A DNA stretch of 64,000 nucleotides from Saccharum officinarum (taxonomy: Eukaryota; Streptophyta; Magnoliopsida; Poales; Poaceae), in contig CM036209.1 of assembly GCA_020631735.1 (NCBI GenBank), forward strand, positions 4,935,451-4,999,450, given 5' to 3'. This document shows, in pieces, positions 33,876-45,830 of the stretch (positions within the stretch are counted from its first letter, which is position 1; each line of letters begins with the position of its first letter). Made by a program: the position numbers and the translations under genes. The notes under the pieces were generated by a model, which searched no databases, had not been told where the DNA came from, and was given only the letters and a program-made list of their open reading frames with translations.

Positions 33876-34600
33876 CTGTTCGGAAGGAGCCGGAGACGGG
33901 CACGCGGGTCTCGGCCACGAACCCGGCCGCGCGCGGTGCAGTTGCAGGCTTCCATCATCTTGAGCATTGCGGCAGTAACGGCTCTCGCCTTATAAAAAAA
34001 AACCCGGCTCTCGCCTCTCGTTCGGGTGACTCTCCTCCTTGGCCTCGCCATCGCCGTCGTGGTCAGTGAGCTGGAGCTGGGGACCGTGCGTCGTCGTCGT
34101 CTACGTGGAGCCATCGCAGGCTATGCTTCCCGTGTGTTGCCATGTCGTGAGAAGTGAGGCAGTACCATCGCAGGCCAGATACTGATACTACTACTACAGC
34201 TAGTACTACTCGGCAGAGGGCAGACACCAGTGCCAAGCAATGAAGGTTGCCATTGAGAGGCCGTGATGAAGATGACGTGGCATAGATAGATACATATAAA
34301 CTGTATGGTGCACGTGGCACCTGCTAAGAAAGGCAAAAGATTCTACGGTGCTACTAACGTTCAGGCCGGCAAAGATTCTACAGTACACGAGCTCTTGGAT
34401 GACTTCATGCATGAGTCAGAGTTTGAATCTACAGTAGTGGCACGAACTCATACATATGGTACGGACACTACCACTACCGAAGCAAGTGCGGACGCATGTC
34501 AACATCTTGTTGGTCCCACTGCCACGTGCCTGTTGTTCAATCAACGTAACGCCAAAATCCCTACAAGCTGAGTCCTTGGACATTTTATTTTTTTTTAAAA
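33876..34600. other. Continuation of the tandem unit, then unassigned sequence
   Basis: 33876 to about 34000 matches 28288-28440, the interrupted second tandem unit. The rest has no recognisable gene. A short ORF at 34305-34571 has no support. Confidence 0.4.
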
Positions 34601-36122
34601 AAATGCATGGTTGACCTCACTAGTCAAACGATGCACTTGCTCCTCGGTCCCAAAATGATTGTCACTGTGACACTGTGATTCGTTCCGGTTAAACTTCTTA
34701 TAAAGTTTGATTAGGTTTATAGAAAAACATATTAGCAACCTCGGTATCTCCAAACTTATAGTCGGTCCAAAAACTTTGAAATACATATTTCTAGATTTCT
34801 AAACTTGCTAAACGGTGCGCCACCACAATGGTCAGTATGGTCACCAAGGCGCTTTAGGGAGCCCATGCCACATCCAGTGTCCGATTTGCCTTGGCGCACA
34901 CTAGGTTGGCACGGGACTGAGGGACGGTGGCGTGCGTGAGGCCGAGGCAGGCAAGGCAGGGCGACGATGGCAATGGTACAGGGTGTAGAGATGGCGACAC
35001 GAGCGAGGCCGGGGTAATCAAGGCTGGCAGGGAGGGGCTAAGGTTGGGCCGTTGGGGTGGCGACGTCACGTGAAGCGACGCCACGTGCTCGCGCGGATGT
35101 GTAACCACGATATTTCTACGAGCGTCCGTTCATCCTGCTGGGATAAAGTAGAGAGAGATGTGAGCCTGTTTGCTTGAACTTATGAGGTATGGTACAGTGT
35201 TTTTTCTCTCACGATAAAACAGCACTAGCCAGCCGCAGAAACCATCCAGCGAACAGGGTGAATATATGAAGAAAAAGGAAAAAAAATGTAGGGTATTATA
35301 CACATTTTATCATATTGAGTAACGATGAGAAGGTGTTCTCTCAAACGTTTTTCTGATCAGAGAAGTTAGAGCTAAATAGAGGTATTGCATCAAAGAAGTT
35401 ACTCTGTCCACGAAATAATGCAATTCTCGTTTTTTGAGAAGTCAAATAATTTGAACTTTGATAAAACATGAGAAAAATTAGTACGTAGGAGGGTTTTGTT
35501 TTGAAAGAGGTAGGACAGTGGTTGAACACAAGACCTTTGGCATATATAATAAAGCTATTCCCGACCGCTACACAACATATTGTAGTAGTTGTGAAAATAT
35601 TATATATTATTAAAACATATTTGACCATTTAAGTCCAAAAAAGTATTCCACTCTCACTACGATAATGACTAAAATATACTATGGGACATCTCATGAAATA
35701 TAAAAACAAATATAAAACAAAAACATAAAGGTTGAACAAAATATAAGGAAAAAAATAAAAAAAAGAAAAAACCACATAATAAAAGAAAATAAAATAGTAC
35801 ATCATATAGATACTACTTGAATAAACCTAAAATATAGGAATACCAGAAAATATCTCACGATGTGAGTACTACATGTCTATGTGAGTACTCAAAGATAATC
35901 GTGGAACATCCTAATTATACTACATAAACATCAAAAAAATGCACTACATATCGCATGTATACTACGTGAATATCATATATATATCTTATGAAATGGAAAT
36001 TTTAAAATTAAAAATAGAATAAAAATAAACTACTTAATTAAAGTAAAACAATGAGGAACCCAAAAATCTAGAGAAAATTAAAAAAGAACACCACATTCTT
36101 CAATTTTAAACAACCTAAATAT
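34601..36122. other. AT-rich repetitive intergenic sequence
   Basis: Contains a Stowaway-like stretch (about 34635-34780), a MITE (35163-35260) and long AT-rich sequence without genes. Confidence 0.4.
35163..35260. mobile_element. Short palindromic MITE
   Basis: The ends are GAGCCTGTTTGCTTGAAC and, inverted, CACCCTGTTCGCTGG. The middle contains CAGTGTTTTTTCTCTCAC, a string typical of an abundant grass MITE. Confidence 0.55.
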
Positions 36123-37010
36123 TGAAAGCCTTAATTTGGTTTTAGCTAATTGATGAAACCTATTGGACTAACCCTATACTCTAAGTGTGCATTTGAGATA
36201 GGTTGGTCCAAGTCCAAGTGACGGAGCTAGATGGTACTCAAGCGATGGAGGTGGCCACAAGATGGTGATCAAGTACTCCAACTTGGAAAAGAAAAAAAAA
36301 AGAAAAAAAATCCTATGGAGATTAAGGTAAAGGTATAAATAGGGATTTTATTTTGCCAATCAAGACGCAATACAATCAAGACGCAATAGAGATCGTGATT
36401 GGATTTAGGATAGATGGTCGTACTAAGAGGGGAGCTCTATTTGACAATTTAGTCATCTAGTGCCACTAGGCGTTGGAAAACTATACACTGCATATAGGCT
36501 TAGTGCACAATGGTGAGCAAACAAAAATATTTACGAAAAAGATTTTGAAAATGCTAACTTTGGCTCTATACATGTTTGTGAGTTAGCATCGTTTGCAAAG
36601 GGCGTTTTCGGTCACTTGGTGCTGCCCCTTGGTGGCACCGGACAGCCTGCCCGGTGGGTCTAGACAGGGTCCAAGTGCTGCAGCTCAGCCGCGCATGCTC
36701 GAGTCTCAGCCTGGCACCGCCGTGTCTGGCGTGCAGCAGACAGGGCACCGGACTGCCTGTCGGGTGCATTGCCAGGGACACCGTCACATTTTTCTCGAGA
36801 CCGCTGAAAACTGGACTTCGTTGAAATAGGGTCACCGAACAGCGTGTCATGTGCGCCAACGACTAGTTGGAACTAGCCATTGACATTCGACCGTCCGGGT
36901 CACCAGATAGGCTGTCCGGTGCACCGCCGCTCGGTGACCACGCAGAAAACAGCTCCTAAGGATAACAACTCAATTTCGTGGTGAGGCTTATAAATAGCCC
37001 CCTTGAGGAT
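36123..37010 (+). mobile_element. SIRE LTR, 3'-truncated, divergent type
   Basis: Starts TGAAAGCC and TTGGTTTT like other SIRE LTRs, but no polypurine tract precedes it. About four 20-22-bp imperfect palindromes of the type CACCGGAC..G...CCGGTG lie between 36636 and 36927. TATAAATA is at 36989-36996. Recognisable LTR sequence ends shortly after the TATA box. Confidence 0.6.
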
Positions 37011-37394
<384 letters not shown>

Positions 37395-37869
37395 TATCAT
37401 AACTATAATAGAAGCAAGGATTTCATATGTATAGGAATTGACTAAATGTAAACCTATAATCTATCAATGCGATAGCTAAAATCAAGCAGAAAGGGTAACA
37501 AAACATTGTATATATCTATGATGCATTTTCTACTACTAGAATATAGAGAAAAGGTTTTAAATAATTCAAGAATGCAATTAATAAATAAAGGAGGTTATTT
37601 TGGTGCCGCAGATAAATTCCAGAAAAGCAATCAATCATGCAATCAAGCAATCGAGCATTTCAAGCAAGCACTCAGGCATTCAAGCAAGCAAGCAAATAAT
37701 TCAAACGTTCTATATTAAATGTATATGGTGAATTTTGATGCAGGGTTTTGGAAATAGATTTTTAAAATGGTTTTGCGGAAAATAGATAGTCAAGTTTTAA
37801 TTTGTTGTAAAGTTTTTAAAAAGTTTAAATTTTTAGTGTTTTTTTATCATGATGTAAAAACACGGGTGT

Positions 37870-38640
37870 TACATAATCTTTACTGAAGTATTCAAAAGGG
37901 ATATGGGTCTGAAATCTGAAACTCTGACAGCATTGTCATGTTTAGGAACCAAAGTGATGAAAGAGCCGTTGATGCTTTGCAGACAGATGTTTACATCATA
38001 GAAATCATTACACAAATTGTAGAAATCCTCGCAGATAATAGGCCAACATTTTTTGACAAAATCTGTATTAAAACCATCAGCCCAGGAGCTTTATCTGATG
38101 GCAAACCTTTTATCACTGCATCAATTTCTTGGTTGGTGAAAGGCACCACCAGAGAAGAGAGATCAACAGAAGCCTGCATTAAAGTATCCAGATTGAATTG
38201 AATTGAGTTAAAATCTAAGACCCCCAACCTTTCTTTGAAAGCCTGCCAAATGTGGTCTGCTTTCTCATGGTGATCAAAAATAGACTGCCCTGCATCATTT
38301 TCCAAACAAGTAACTAGAATCTTCCTGTATTTTATAGTAGCATGAGCATGAAAAATTTTTGTGCTTGCATCACCAAGGGTGACCCATTTGATTTGACCCC
38401 TTTGCTTCCAATATGCTTTTTACTGCTTTAAGAGATTCTGAAGCTCAGATTCAAGAATGCCTTTGAAATTCCACTTGGGATAGTTAAATCTCTGAACTCC
38501 TCAATAAACTGCAAGAAGGCTAACACCAGCTTCACATTGTCAATAGCAACCTTAAGATTAGAAAGAGATGCTTTCCAGACTTTCAGAGCAGCCCTCAGAT
38601 TTTTAAACTTTGCTGTCAAAATTTTAACAGTGATTCCCGA
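37870..38640 (-). pseudogene. L1-type LINE ORF2 fragment (endonuclease-RT linker)
   Basis: The minus strand reads IFDHHEKADHIWQAFKERLG, FTNQEIDAVIKGLPSDKAPG and, further 5', RAALKVWKASLSNLK. These are typical of the segment between endonuclease and reverse transcriptase in plant L1 elements. The RT core is lacking and frameshifts occur. It is a separate fragment from the LINE at 39091. Confidence 0.7.
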
Positions 38641-39075
38641 GCACTATTGTTAGATCTTAGAGCACTTTGAGAGGTAGTAGTTTGGGCATTGCCACTTGCC
38701 AGTGATGACCGACTGTGCGGCGTCACGAGTGCCAGCCCTCAGATTTTTAAACACGCTGCCTTTATTTATTTTTTATTAGGAGTAGTAGTTTATTGGAAAC
38801 ATGGTAAGTGTTAATTTTTATTTCCTTTACATTTACAAAAAGATGAAATTAAAACCAGGCTTTTTGGGATTACATTTTGTTTTACGTTACAGTTGGAGAC
38901 GTCCTTTGTTCAAAGGAAACGAAAACAGAAAACGCAGACATCATTCCAGTGGTCGATCGAATACAAGGTTATTGGGTACATATGTGTCATGGGTGCATAT
39001 GTGCATGCATGTCATCATTAGAGATAGATGACGTAGGAGGCCAGGCCGGGCAAGTCGGGTCTGCATGCAACCGGC
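38641..39075. other. Unassigned sequence
   Basis: No gene recognised. It forms the left flank of the LINE insertion site. Confidence 0.3.
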
Positions 39076-40035
39076 CAAGTCCATGGTTAGTTTTTTTTTT
39101 TAGAAAAAGAGGTTTCCCAGCTTTATTGCTAAAACCAATTACGTTCAGCACAGCGTTTGGCGCGCCCGCCAATATTCAAACAGGTTCCAGAAAGCATGGC
39201 CTAAAGGCCTTACAAACACCAGAAAATCTTCAGAAACAGAAAAGCGATATCTCCTATCTTGAGTGATTAAGCCGAGTCACAGCGCCGTAGTCCTATTCCG
39301 ATGACCGAGAATCCAACATCTAAACCATAATCGCGTTTCCCATCCTAGCAAAGTCTTGGAGGTCGGTTGGCCAGCATCTCCAGCTCCTGAATCACAGAGT
39401 CCAACTTGATCTCCAGGTCCTGAGCATACATTAGTTTCCCTCTTCTTAACGTCCTGGCAATCCAGAGTAGCACCGCTTTTTCCCGTCCAGACGAGACCCT
39501 GAAAGCACATCTTGTTACGAAAATTCCACAATGACCAGATAATCACTACCAGAATCCGGTTTTTTGCTGAGTGTCACGTGGTTTGCCGAGTGTTTTTTTT
39601 CAGGCACTCAGCAAAGAAGCTCTTTGCCGAGTGCCAAATAAAAAACACTCGATAAAAAAACACTTTGCCGAGTGAAAAAAAAACACTCGGCAAAGGCCTT
39701 CTTTGCCGAGTGCCAAAAAAACACTCGGCAAAGAAGCTGCTTTGCTGAGTGCTAAAAAAACACTCGGCAAAGAAGGTATTTGCCGAGTGTTTTTTTTGCA
39801 CTCGGCAAAGCAGTTTTTCAAAGACATTTTGAAGCCCTAAACGAATTCAAATAAAAAAGTTTCCAACTACAAAATTTCATAACTTCTCAAGAGCTATAAA
39901 GTTTATTTCGGTCATTTCTTCATTCGACAAAGCGATAATAACGTTGTTCACAAAATCTACACGTCTTTCATATAGTTTCATGAAACTACGAGAGAGATAT
40001 ATAAGATTTGTGAATAATGTTAGAAGCACAACCTC

Positions 40036-40560
40036 AGATGGAAAAACTTCCTAAATGAAAATTGTAGATCTCGAGAAGTTATAAAACATTGTAGTTGACA
40101 ACATTTTAATTTGAAATCATGTTGTCATGCAAAACTGCATCCGAATTTTAAAAATTTAAAATTTAAATTTTTCAAAAGACTTCGGATGGAGAAACAACCA
40201 AAATAAACTTTGTAGATCTCGAAAAGTTATGAAACTTTGTAGTTGACAACTTTTTAATTTGAAATCATCTTGTCATGTAAAACTATGTTTGAAATTCAAA
40301 ATTTTAAAATTTGAATATTTCAAACGACCTCAGATGGAGAAATTTCCTAAATAAAAATTGTAGATCTTGAAAAGTTATGAAACTTTGTAGTTGACAACTT
40401 TTTAATTTGAAATCATCTTATAATGCAAAACTACGTTTGAAATTCAAAATTTAAAATTTGAATTTTTCAAACGACCTCGGATGGAGAAACTTCCTAGATG
40501 AAAATTGTAGATCTCGAAAAGTTATGAAACTTTGTAATTGACAATGTTTTGATTTGAATT
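40036..40560. repeat. Tandem repeats of about 140 bp inside CACTA
   Basis: Four degenerate units contain TGTAGATCTCGAAAAGTTAT, TAGTTGACAACTTTTTAATT and a CAAACGACCTC.GATGGAGAAA string. Confidence 0.75.
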
Positions 40561-40645
40561 CGTTTAGGGCCTCAAACAATCAATGTACACATGATTTGGT
40601 ATAATATTTGGGGAACCGAAATGGAATATAGACACGAATGAAAGA

Positions 40646-40711
40646 GAGGTGTAGTGGTAGAGGAGCTCGCGCATGTGTGAGAGGTCTTAGGTTCGATTCC
40701 TGCTGGGGCAC
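40646..40711 (+). other. tRNA-like stretch with internal-promoter boxes
   Basis: GTGTAGTGGTAGAGGAGC resembles a tRNA D arm/A box, and GGTTCGATTCC is a perfect B box with a 4-bp T-stem. The acceptor stem does not pair, so this is not a functional tRNA gene. It lies inside the CACTA element. Confidence 0.4.
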
Positions 40712-41511
40712 AAAGTTTTGAAAAATTGCTTTAGCTGGTCACCTTGGGAGCAGTTGCTATATGACTGGTCGGTGGGTCCCTCCCCCAATTAAAAAAGTTT
40801 AAAAACATTCTATTTTTTTCAGATTTTTTTTTGGTTCGGCCCACTCAGCAAAGCCTTTGCCGAGTGCCCGATAAAAGACACTCGGCAAAGGCCCTTTGCC
40901 GATAGTTTTTTTACCGTGTGCTCTTTACCGAGTGTATTTAGGGTTTTGCCGAGTGCCCTGGACACTCGGCAAAGCGCCTGATTCCAGTAGTGAATTAGGT
41001 TATGATGTTAGTAAAAGCATGTTTCTTATTTGCAATCCAAAAGGTTGCTATAGATTCAAAATTCCCATTATTATTCAGATTTAGTATTTGTGCAATCATA
41101 GACCAAATTCTATGCGCCACACAGCAATCAAAAAAACAGATGATGCACAGATTCTGCTTCACTGCGAAACAAGCAAGTCTTATCAGAGACTTCTCTCCTT
41201 TTTGCTAAATTATCCCTGGTCAAAGTCTTTTTTTTTGTTACTTAACCACAGAAAAATCAAGTCCATGGTTAGGTTAGGCTAGGTGATGGCTCCGACTCCT
41301 GGTCCTGGATCCATATCGGTACGTACGTTCTGATCCGACTCGAACAAGGCATATGCATGCAGCCATAATATGCATGCGATCCGATTACTAGGGCAACCTA
41401 TACTATATCTCGGAAGAACTGCAATATATAATCCGGCCCATATCGGAATCGGAAGAACCAGCCACCGCCTTGGCCTTGGCCTTCCATCCCCCACCGCCTA
41501 CTTCTATTCCA

Positions 41512-41521
41512 TTATATATAT
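41512..41521 (+). promoter_or_regulatory. Possible TATA box of the RING-H2 gene
   Basis: TTATATATAT, about 345 bp before the main ATG and 205 bp before the upstream ORF. Confidence 0.35.
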
Positions 41522-41726
41522 TGATCGAGCAGCCCCGGCCGGGCGGCCCTTTGCATTGCTGCTCGCTGTATTTGCCTAGATTGCCAGCCGATCTATCGGT
41601 GCCTAGCTCCGATCCACCACTGCGTGCTCCATCTCGTCGCGCCACCGCCACCGCGCTTACATACCGGCCGGCCGTCGGTGGATCGGATCCTGCAGAGAGA
41701 GACTTGCATTGCATTGGGGAGAGACG

Positions 41727-41870
41727 ATGAGCCATCGTCTTGCAGACGACAGCCGAACCCGCCGAGCAGGATGGCGATGGTTTCAACGTGACCCGTACAG
41801 CATCCATCCCGCGGAATTAGATCCCGTGGACTTGGCCTTGGCTATCGTCATGGTACATCTCATAGTATGA
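41727..41870 (+). CDS. Upstream ORF of the RING-H2 gene (47 codons)
   Basis: It starts [10 protein letters not shown] and ends in TGA at 41868-41870, which overlaps the main start at 41867 as ATGA. The peptide has no recognised domain. It could be a translated upstream ORF that limits or couples translation of the RING protein, or the former N-terminus of that protein separated by a frameshift. Confidence 0.35.
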   Translation: MSHRLADDSRTRRAGWRWFQRDPYSIHPAELDPVDLALAIVMVHLIV

Positions 41871-42472
41871 TGCCAACCTCTTCTCTAACCCGACCTCGAT
41901 CTCCACCGCCATCTCTCCAAGCCGCTAGCCGGCGCCAGCACAGTCGTCCTACGAGTAAGCGTGCTCGCATCCCCGCCTCCAGCAAGGCTATCCTGGGGCT
42001 TAAGGAGGTGCTGCTCACCACCATGGACGCCGACGCCGACGACTGTGCCATCTGCCTTAAGGCTTTGGCTGATCCTGCAGACCAGGACAAGGAGGAGCCA
42101 GCAGCAGCAGCAGCAGCAGCAGATGTAGAGATGATGACAAGGCTCCGCGCCATGCCCTGCTCCCACATCTTCCACCAGCACTGCATCTTTCAGTGGCTCC
42201 ATCGCAACGCCGTCTGTCCTCTCTGTCGCCACCAGCTGCCCACCACGGATGATGATGATGACGAGGAGGAGGAGGATGATGATGAAGAAGTATCGCCTGA
42301 TTTTTGGTTCCCATCGGTCCCGTACGAGGACGAGGGTGTAACAACCACGGCTACACTGCCTGACCCTGAAGGAAGCCAAGACACAAGCACTGAAGACGCC
42401 AGCCCAACTACTGTAGCCCGTCCGGCAAGAGCAGCGTTCGCTTTCATGGGCCAGAGTGGGCTTGATCCCTAG
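41867..42472 (+). CDS. RING-H2 finger protein, probable E3 ubiquitin ligase
   Basis: An intronless ORF of 201 residues with a complete RING-H2: Cys60, Cys63, Cys98, His100, His103, Cys106, Cys117 and Cys120. The core reads CAICLKAL...[16 protein letters not shown]...CPLC. The spacing between Cys63 and Cys98 is widened by an Ala run encoded by a GCA repeat (42101-42121). After the RING comes an Asp/Glu run (128-141) and a Ser/Thr-rich tail. RING-H2 proteins recruit ubiquitin-conjugating enzymes through this domain. No membrane segment is seen, so a soluble ligase is likely. ATG 41867 is chosen as the first ATG in frame; a second ATG follows directly. The frame stays open upstream without an ATG. 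Confidence 0.7.
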   Translation: MMPTSSLTRPRSPPPSLQAASRRQHSRPTSKRARIPASSKAILGLKEVLLTTMDADADDCAICLKALADPADQDKEEPAAAAAAADVEMMTRLRAMPCSHIFHQHCIFQWLHRNAVCPLCRHQLPTTDDDDDEEEEDDDEEVSPDFWFPSVPYEDEGVTTTATLPDPEGSQDTSTEDASPTTVARPARAAFAFMGQSGLDP

Positions 42473-44011
42473 GCTGTAGAGACGGCTGCGCCGTTGGGAC
42501 AAGCTACCGGCAAGGCCGGGTGTATAAGAGGCAGGAAGAGAACGCTGCGAAGGCGACAATGTATTGAACCCTGAAACCTCTGAATGCTAATCCTTCCTCC
42601 GGCTACCTTGCGTGCTCTGCTTCCCCTCCCTAAGTCTATCTTCCCTTCTCATCCCCAATTAAGTTACTCTGACAGAGGGCAGTTGGGAGAAGGAGGAGGA
42701 GGAGGAACGAAGGAGACGACAACGACAGCAGCCCGGGATACTACCGTTGGTTGCGTCTGACCTCGCCGGCGGAGGTGGAGGCAGAGACGACGACAAGAGA
42801 TCAGGTCAAATTATATATCCAGCTGGCAGCTGAGAGGAAAACCTCGCCCCATCGAGACATGACTGCTGCGGGCCCTCGCTCGCTGCCTAGCTACTTACCA
42901 AGCTTAATAATATATATTATATTAGTACAAATACGTCCAATGCAATGCAATGCAAAGCCGTGACGATGTGCATGTCGTCTCGGATCAGTTTGTGTGATAG
43001 TATATTCAACGATTGTATGCTTTCATATGTACTTACTCTTTAGCATGCATGCATGGACTCGAATGAATATTAGCTAAACGATCGATCGGCGAATCACTCC
43101 TCTATCTCAAGAGGAAGGATGCTTGCGCCGTTTATAAATGTTTTGTTTCCATTCCAGATGCATGTGAAGACAAATAAATTGACCAAACCAAGTGGCGCAT
43201 AGCACTTGTGTTTCCCCTCAACAAATAAAGGCTTGGACTAAAAAAATCCTACCTAATGGGGAAGTCGTTGGCGACCTCAACTCCATTTCTGTCCAAATTA
43301 CGGAGTACATGTTCTTCTAGATGTGGTATTTGATCACATCTTCATGACCAAGAGGTGTACACCTTTGGCCTCACTCAAGGTAATGGGCCTTATTTATCTA
43401 AACCCTTCTAGAACTGATGCCTGTGAGGTTGGAATGGGTGCTCCGAATCGTGGGAGCCGTTGAGTTCGGAGATACCGTTGTAGGAAAACAAACATCGCGT
43501 TCACAAGCTTCTTCTGGCGTACGTAATGTGAGGTCTTTCAAATCCATTTGCTCGATTTAACGAAAAAGCGCACGCATAGACTAAAGGAAGGGGGAATTTC
43601 TGAATATGCATACATGTCCATGATCTTGATTCTTCATCGTCACATTAAAATGGTCCTCCAGCATCAACAGTACTAGTGCAGGATGGATATATAATGTGTC
43701 ATGGTCGGCGGAAGACTTATACCAGGAGGCGACATGAAATGGCTAATAGAATATCCCGTCAATCCATCACCTGTCCATCTAATGCTTTGTTCCGAGCGTC
43801 CGATTCTTTACTGGATATCGGACGGACGCAGGGTGAGGGGCCATGTCAATTTTTATTCTCGTCTACTCTAGCCCAACTAACACAACCTTTGTTTAATATC
43901 AGGTCAATCCGTCACCTGTCCATCTCACTCCGCCACTCTTGCCGCTGCTCCGCGCATCCACCCCACCGACGTAAAGCAGACGCCCCACTGTGAGACCGCC
44001 GCACCATCCCC
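42473..44011. other. Intergenic, nothing recognised
   Basis: Contains the 3' flank of the RING-H2 gene with purine-rich and CATG-repeat stretches. No ORF with a recognisable domain and no clear terminal repeats were seen. Confidence 0.4.
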
Positions 44012-44340
44012 ATGGCTATGGCTTCCACGGTCACCGCGGCTTCTTCTTTCCACCTCGCCTTCCCTCTCCTCTCCGTGTTGTCCTCCTCCTCGTCGTCCTC
44101 CAATACCCTTCACTTCCCTCTCCGCCACCGCCACGCCTACCGCCCCTCGCCATCACTGCCTTCAAGAAGCTCTCAGAGGCATCCCTCGTGCCCATTCCTC
44201 GGGAGCCCACGCAGCCCCTGGTCGACGAGGACGCCCTACCCTCAAAGCTCGGAGTTCTACAGCGTATACGGCCCCGACGGGGAGCTACAGTTCGTTGGGA
44301 TTTCGCGCAGCGTTAGGGCCAACATCAAGACCGCACCGGG
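44012..44340 (+). pseudogene. GRXS16-like glutaredoxin exon 1 fragment
   Basis: From ATG 44012 a Ser-rich chloroplast transit-peptide-like start ([20 protein letters not shown]) is followed, after a frameshift, by [14 protein letters not shown] and [18 protein letters not shown]. After a second shift it reads [22 protein letters not shown]. This order matches the N-terminal GIY-YIG-like domain of the chloroplast bifunctional monothiol glutaredoxin GRXS16 (GRXS12 in rice naming). The glutaredoxin domain is absent. Two compensating frameshifts and the join to Mutator-like sequence near 44340 show it is a dead fragment. Confidence 0.75.
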
Positions 44341-44886
44341 ATATGATGCATGTTGCAGGTGTACATTTCAAATGTTTCAGATGTTTAGAGGTATGTTTCA
44401 AGTGTTTTCATACGGATGTTGCAAAAATAGATCGGGATGTTGCACATGTTGCAATGGTTGTACACGTATGTTTCAAGTGTCCGTCCCCAATGTTTATCTG
44501 TTTTTTCAGACGTATATTGCAAGTGCGTTTATCTGGATGTTGTATATATTTCACACATATGTTGAAAGTATTTCAGCTGCATGTTTTTCAAGTGTTTCAT
44601 CTGTCTTCTTTGTATGTTGCAAATGTTGCATCCGGATGTTTCAAAAGTAGATCCGGTGTTGCACATGAGATGCCCATGGGAAGCGGGTGGGTGCGTGAGC
44701 GGTCCCCGCATGGGCAACGATCGGGTGGCTCGGGCCCCGCGTGGGTAAGGGTGACGCAGACATGGTCGAGCAACGTCCGAGCGGCGCGGGCCCACGTGTG
44801 GACGCGCGCGAAATGAAGGGGAAACCGACTGCAGCGACGGGCGTCTGGACGGGGTGTCCGTCCGGACGTCTTTTTTTAGGAAAACA
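44340..44886 (-). mobile_element. Mutator-like arm, unit 1
   Basis: Runs of ATGTTGCAA and ATGTTTCA strings lead into a GC-rich end with GTCCGTCCGGACGTC near 44870. The style matches the arms at 14454 and 18600. No transposase. Confidence 0.5.
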
Positions 44887-45096
44887 TTTCAATTTACCCC
44901 ACGATTATGATTATAGCTCGGTGTTCTAGATTGGTTGACCCCAGGATATTATTAGTTTTTTTTTACCACAGGATATTATTAGTTGAGGCCTCCACTAGGT
45001 TCTTTTTCGTACGACATAAATGAGTTCTATATAGTAATTGTATTGTTCTCTTTGGTAATGAGGACCATTTTTAATGAGGACCATTTTTTTAGTAAT

Positions 45097-45245
45097 CGTG
45101 CCCATCCCTCATGAGCCTACGCAGCCCCTGGTCGACGAGGACGTCCTACCCCAAGCTCGGAGTCTACAACGTCTACGACCCCGCCGAGGAGCTGCAGTTC
45201 ATCGGGATTTCGCGCAATGTTAGGGCCATCGTCGTGGCCGCACCA
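45097..45245 (+). pseudogene. GRXS16-like fragment, second copy
   Basis: Encodes [14 protein letters not shown] and, after a shift, [24 protein letters not shown]. It begins within the exon, without the transit-peptide part, and passes into the same Mutator-like sequence as the first copy. Confidence 0.7.
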
Positions 45246-45830
45246 GGATATGATGCATGTTGTAAGTGTATATTCAAATGTTTCAGATGTTTAGAGGTAT
45301 GTTTCAAGTGATTTCATATGGATATTGCAAAAATAGATCAGAATGTTGCACATGTTGTAATGGTTGTACACATATGTTGCAAGTGTCCGTCTCCAATATG
45401 TCATCTATTTTTTCAGATGTATATTGCAAGTGTGTTTATCTAGATGTTATATATGTTTCACACATATGTTGCAAGTGCTTTATCTGGATGTTACGTATGT
45501 TTGCAATGGTTTTCAATTGTTTTTGCAAGTGTTTCACCTGGATGTTTCAAGTGTTTTATCTGTCTTTTTTTATGTTGCAAGTATTGCATTTGAATGTTTT
45601 AAAAGTGGATCAGATGCTGCATATGTGATGCGCATGGGAAGCAGGAGGGTGCGCGAGCGGTCCCCTGTGCTGGCGCCGTTCAGGCGGCGCGGGTGACGCA
45701 GGCACGGTCGAGCGACGTCCGGGCAGCGCGAGCCCACGTGTGGACGCGCACGAAACGGAGGGGGAACCGACTGCAGCAACTGATGGGGACGCCCGGGCAC
45801 TGGCAGTGCCCTTTTTTTCACGGAAAACAT
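45245..45830 (-). mobile_element. Mutator-like arm, unit 2
   Basis: The same sequence type as 44340-44886. The GC-rich end reads GGGGACGCCCGGGC near 45785. Confidence 0.5.

Larger units (their letters stand above)
39544..40992. mobile_element. Non-autonomous CACTA (En/Spm-type) element
   Basis: The termini are CACTACCAGAATCCGG and, reverse-complemented, CACTACTGGAATCAGG. AAT flanks it at 39541-39543 and 40993-40995, the 3-bp duplication of CACTA elements. Subterminal TTTGCCGAGTG motifs in both orientations number about 13 on the left (39565-39810) and about 7 on the right (40850-40980). The interior holds 140-bp tandem repeats and a tRNA-like stretch. No transposase is present, so it would need help from an autonomous element. 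Confidence 0.95.
39091..41257 (-). mobile_element. 5'-truncated L1-type LINE with 15-bp TSD and nested CACTA
   Basis: The minus-strand insertion ends in poly(A) (T-run at 39091-39101). It is flanked by CAAGTCCATGGTTAG at 39076-39090 and 41258-41272, a perfect 15-bp target-site duplication. Minus-strand coding traces match the reverse-transcriptase zinc-binding region and the sequence after it (CIICFFDCCVA, IWSLWNFRNKMCF). Without the nested CACTA element and its 3-bp duplication it is about 715 bp, so it is a strongly 5'-truncated copy. Confidence 0.85.

Noticed and set aside
34305..34571. 88-residue ORF as a gene
   Set aside because: No recognised domain, no promoter or splice signals, and repetitive surroundings.
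39574..39827. Cys/Phe-rich ORFs in both frames
   Set aside because: Translations of the CACTA subterminal TTTGCCGAGTG repeats.
40646..40711. Functional tRNA gene
   Set aside because: The acceptor stem does not pair and the anticodon arm is not convincing. Kept only as tRNA-like.
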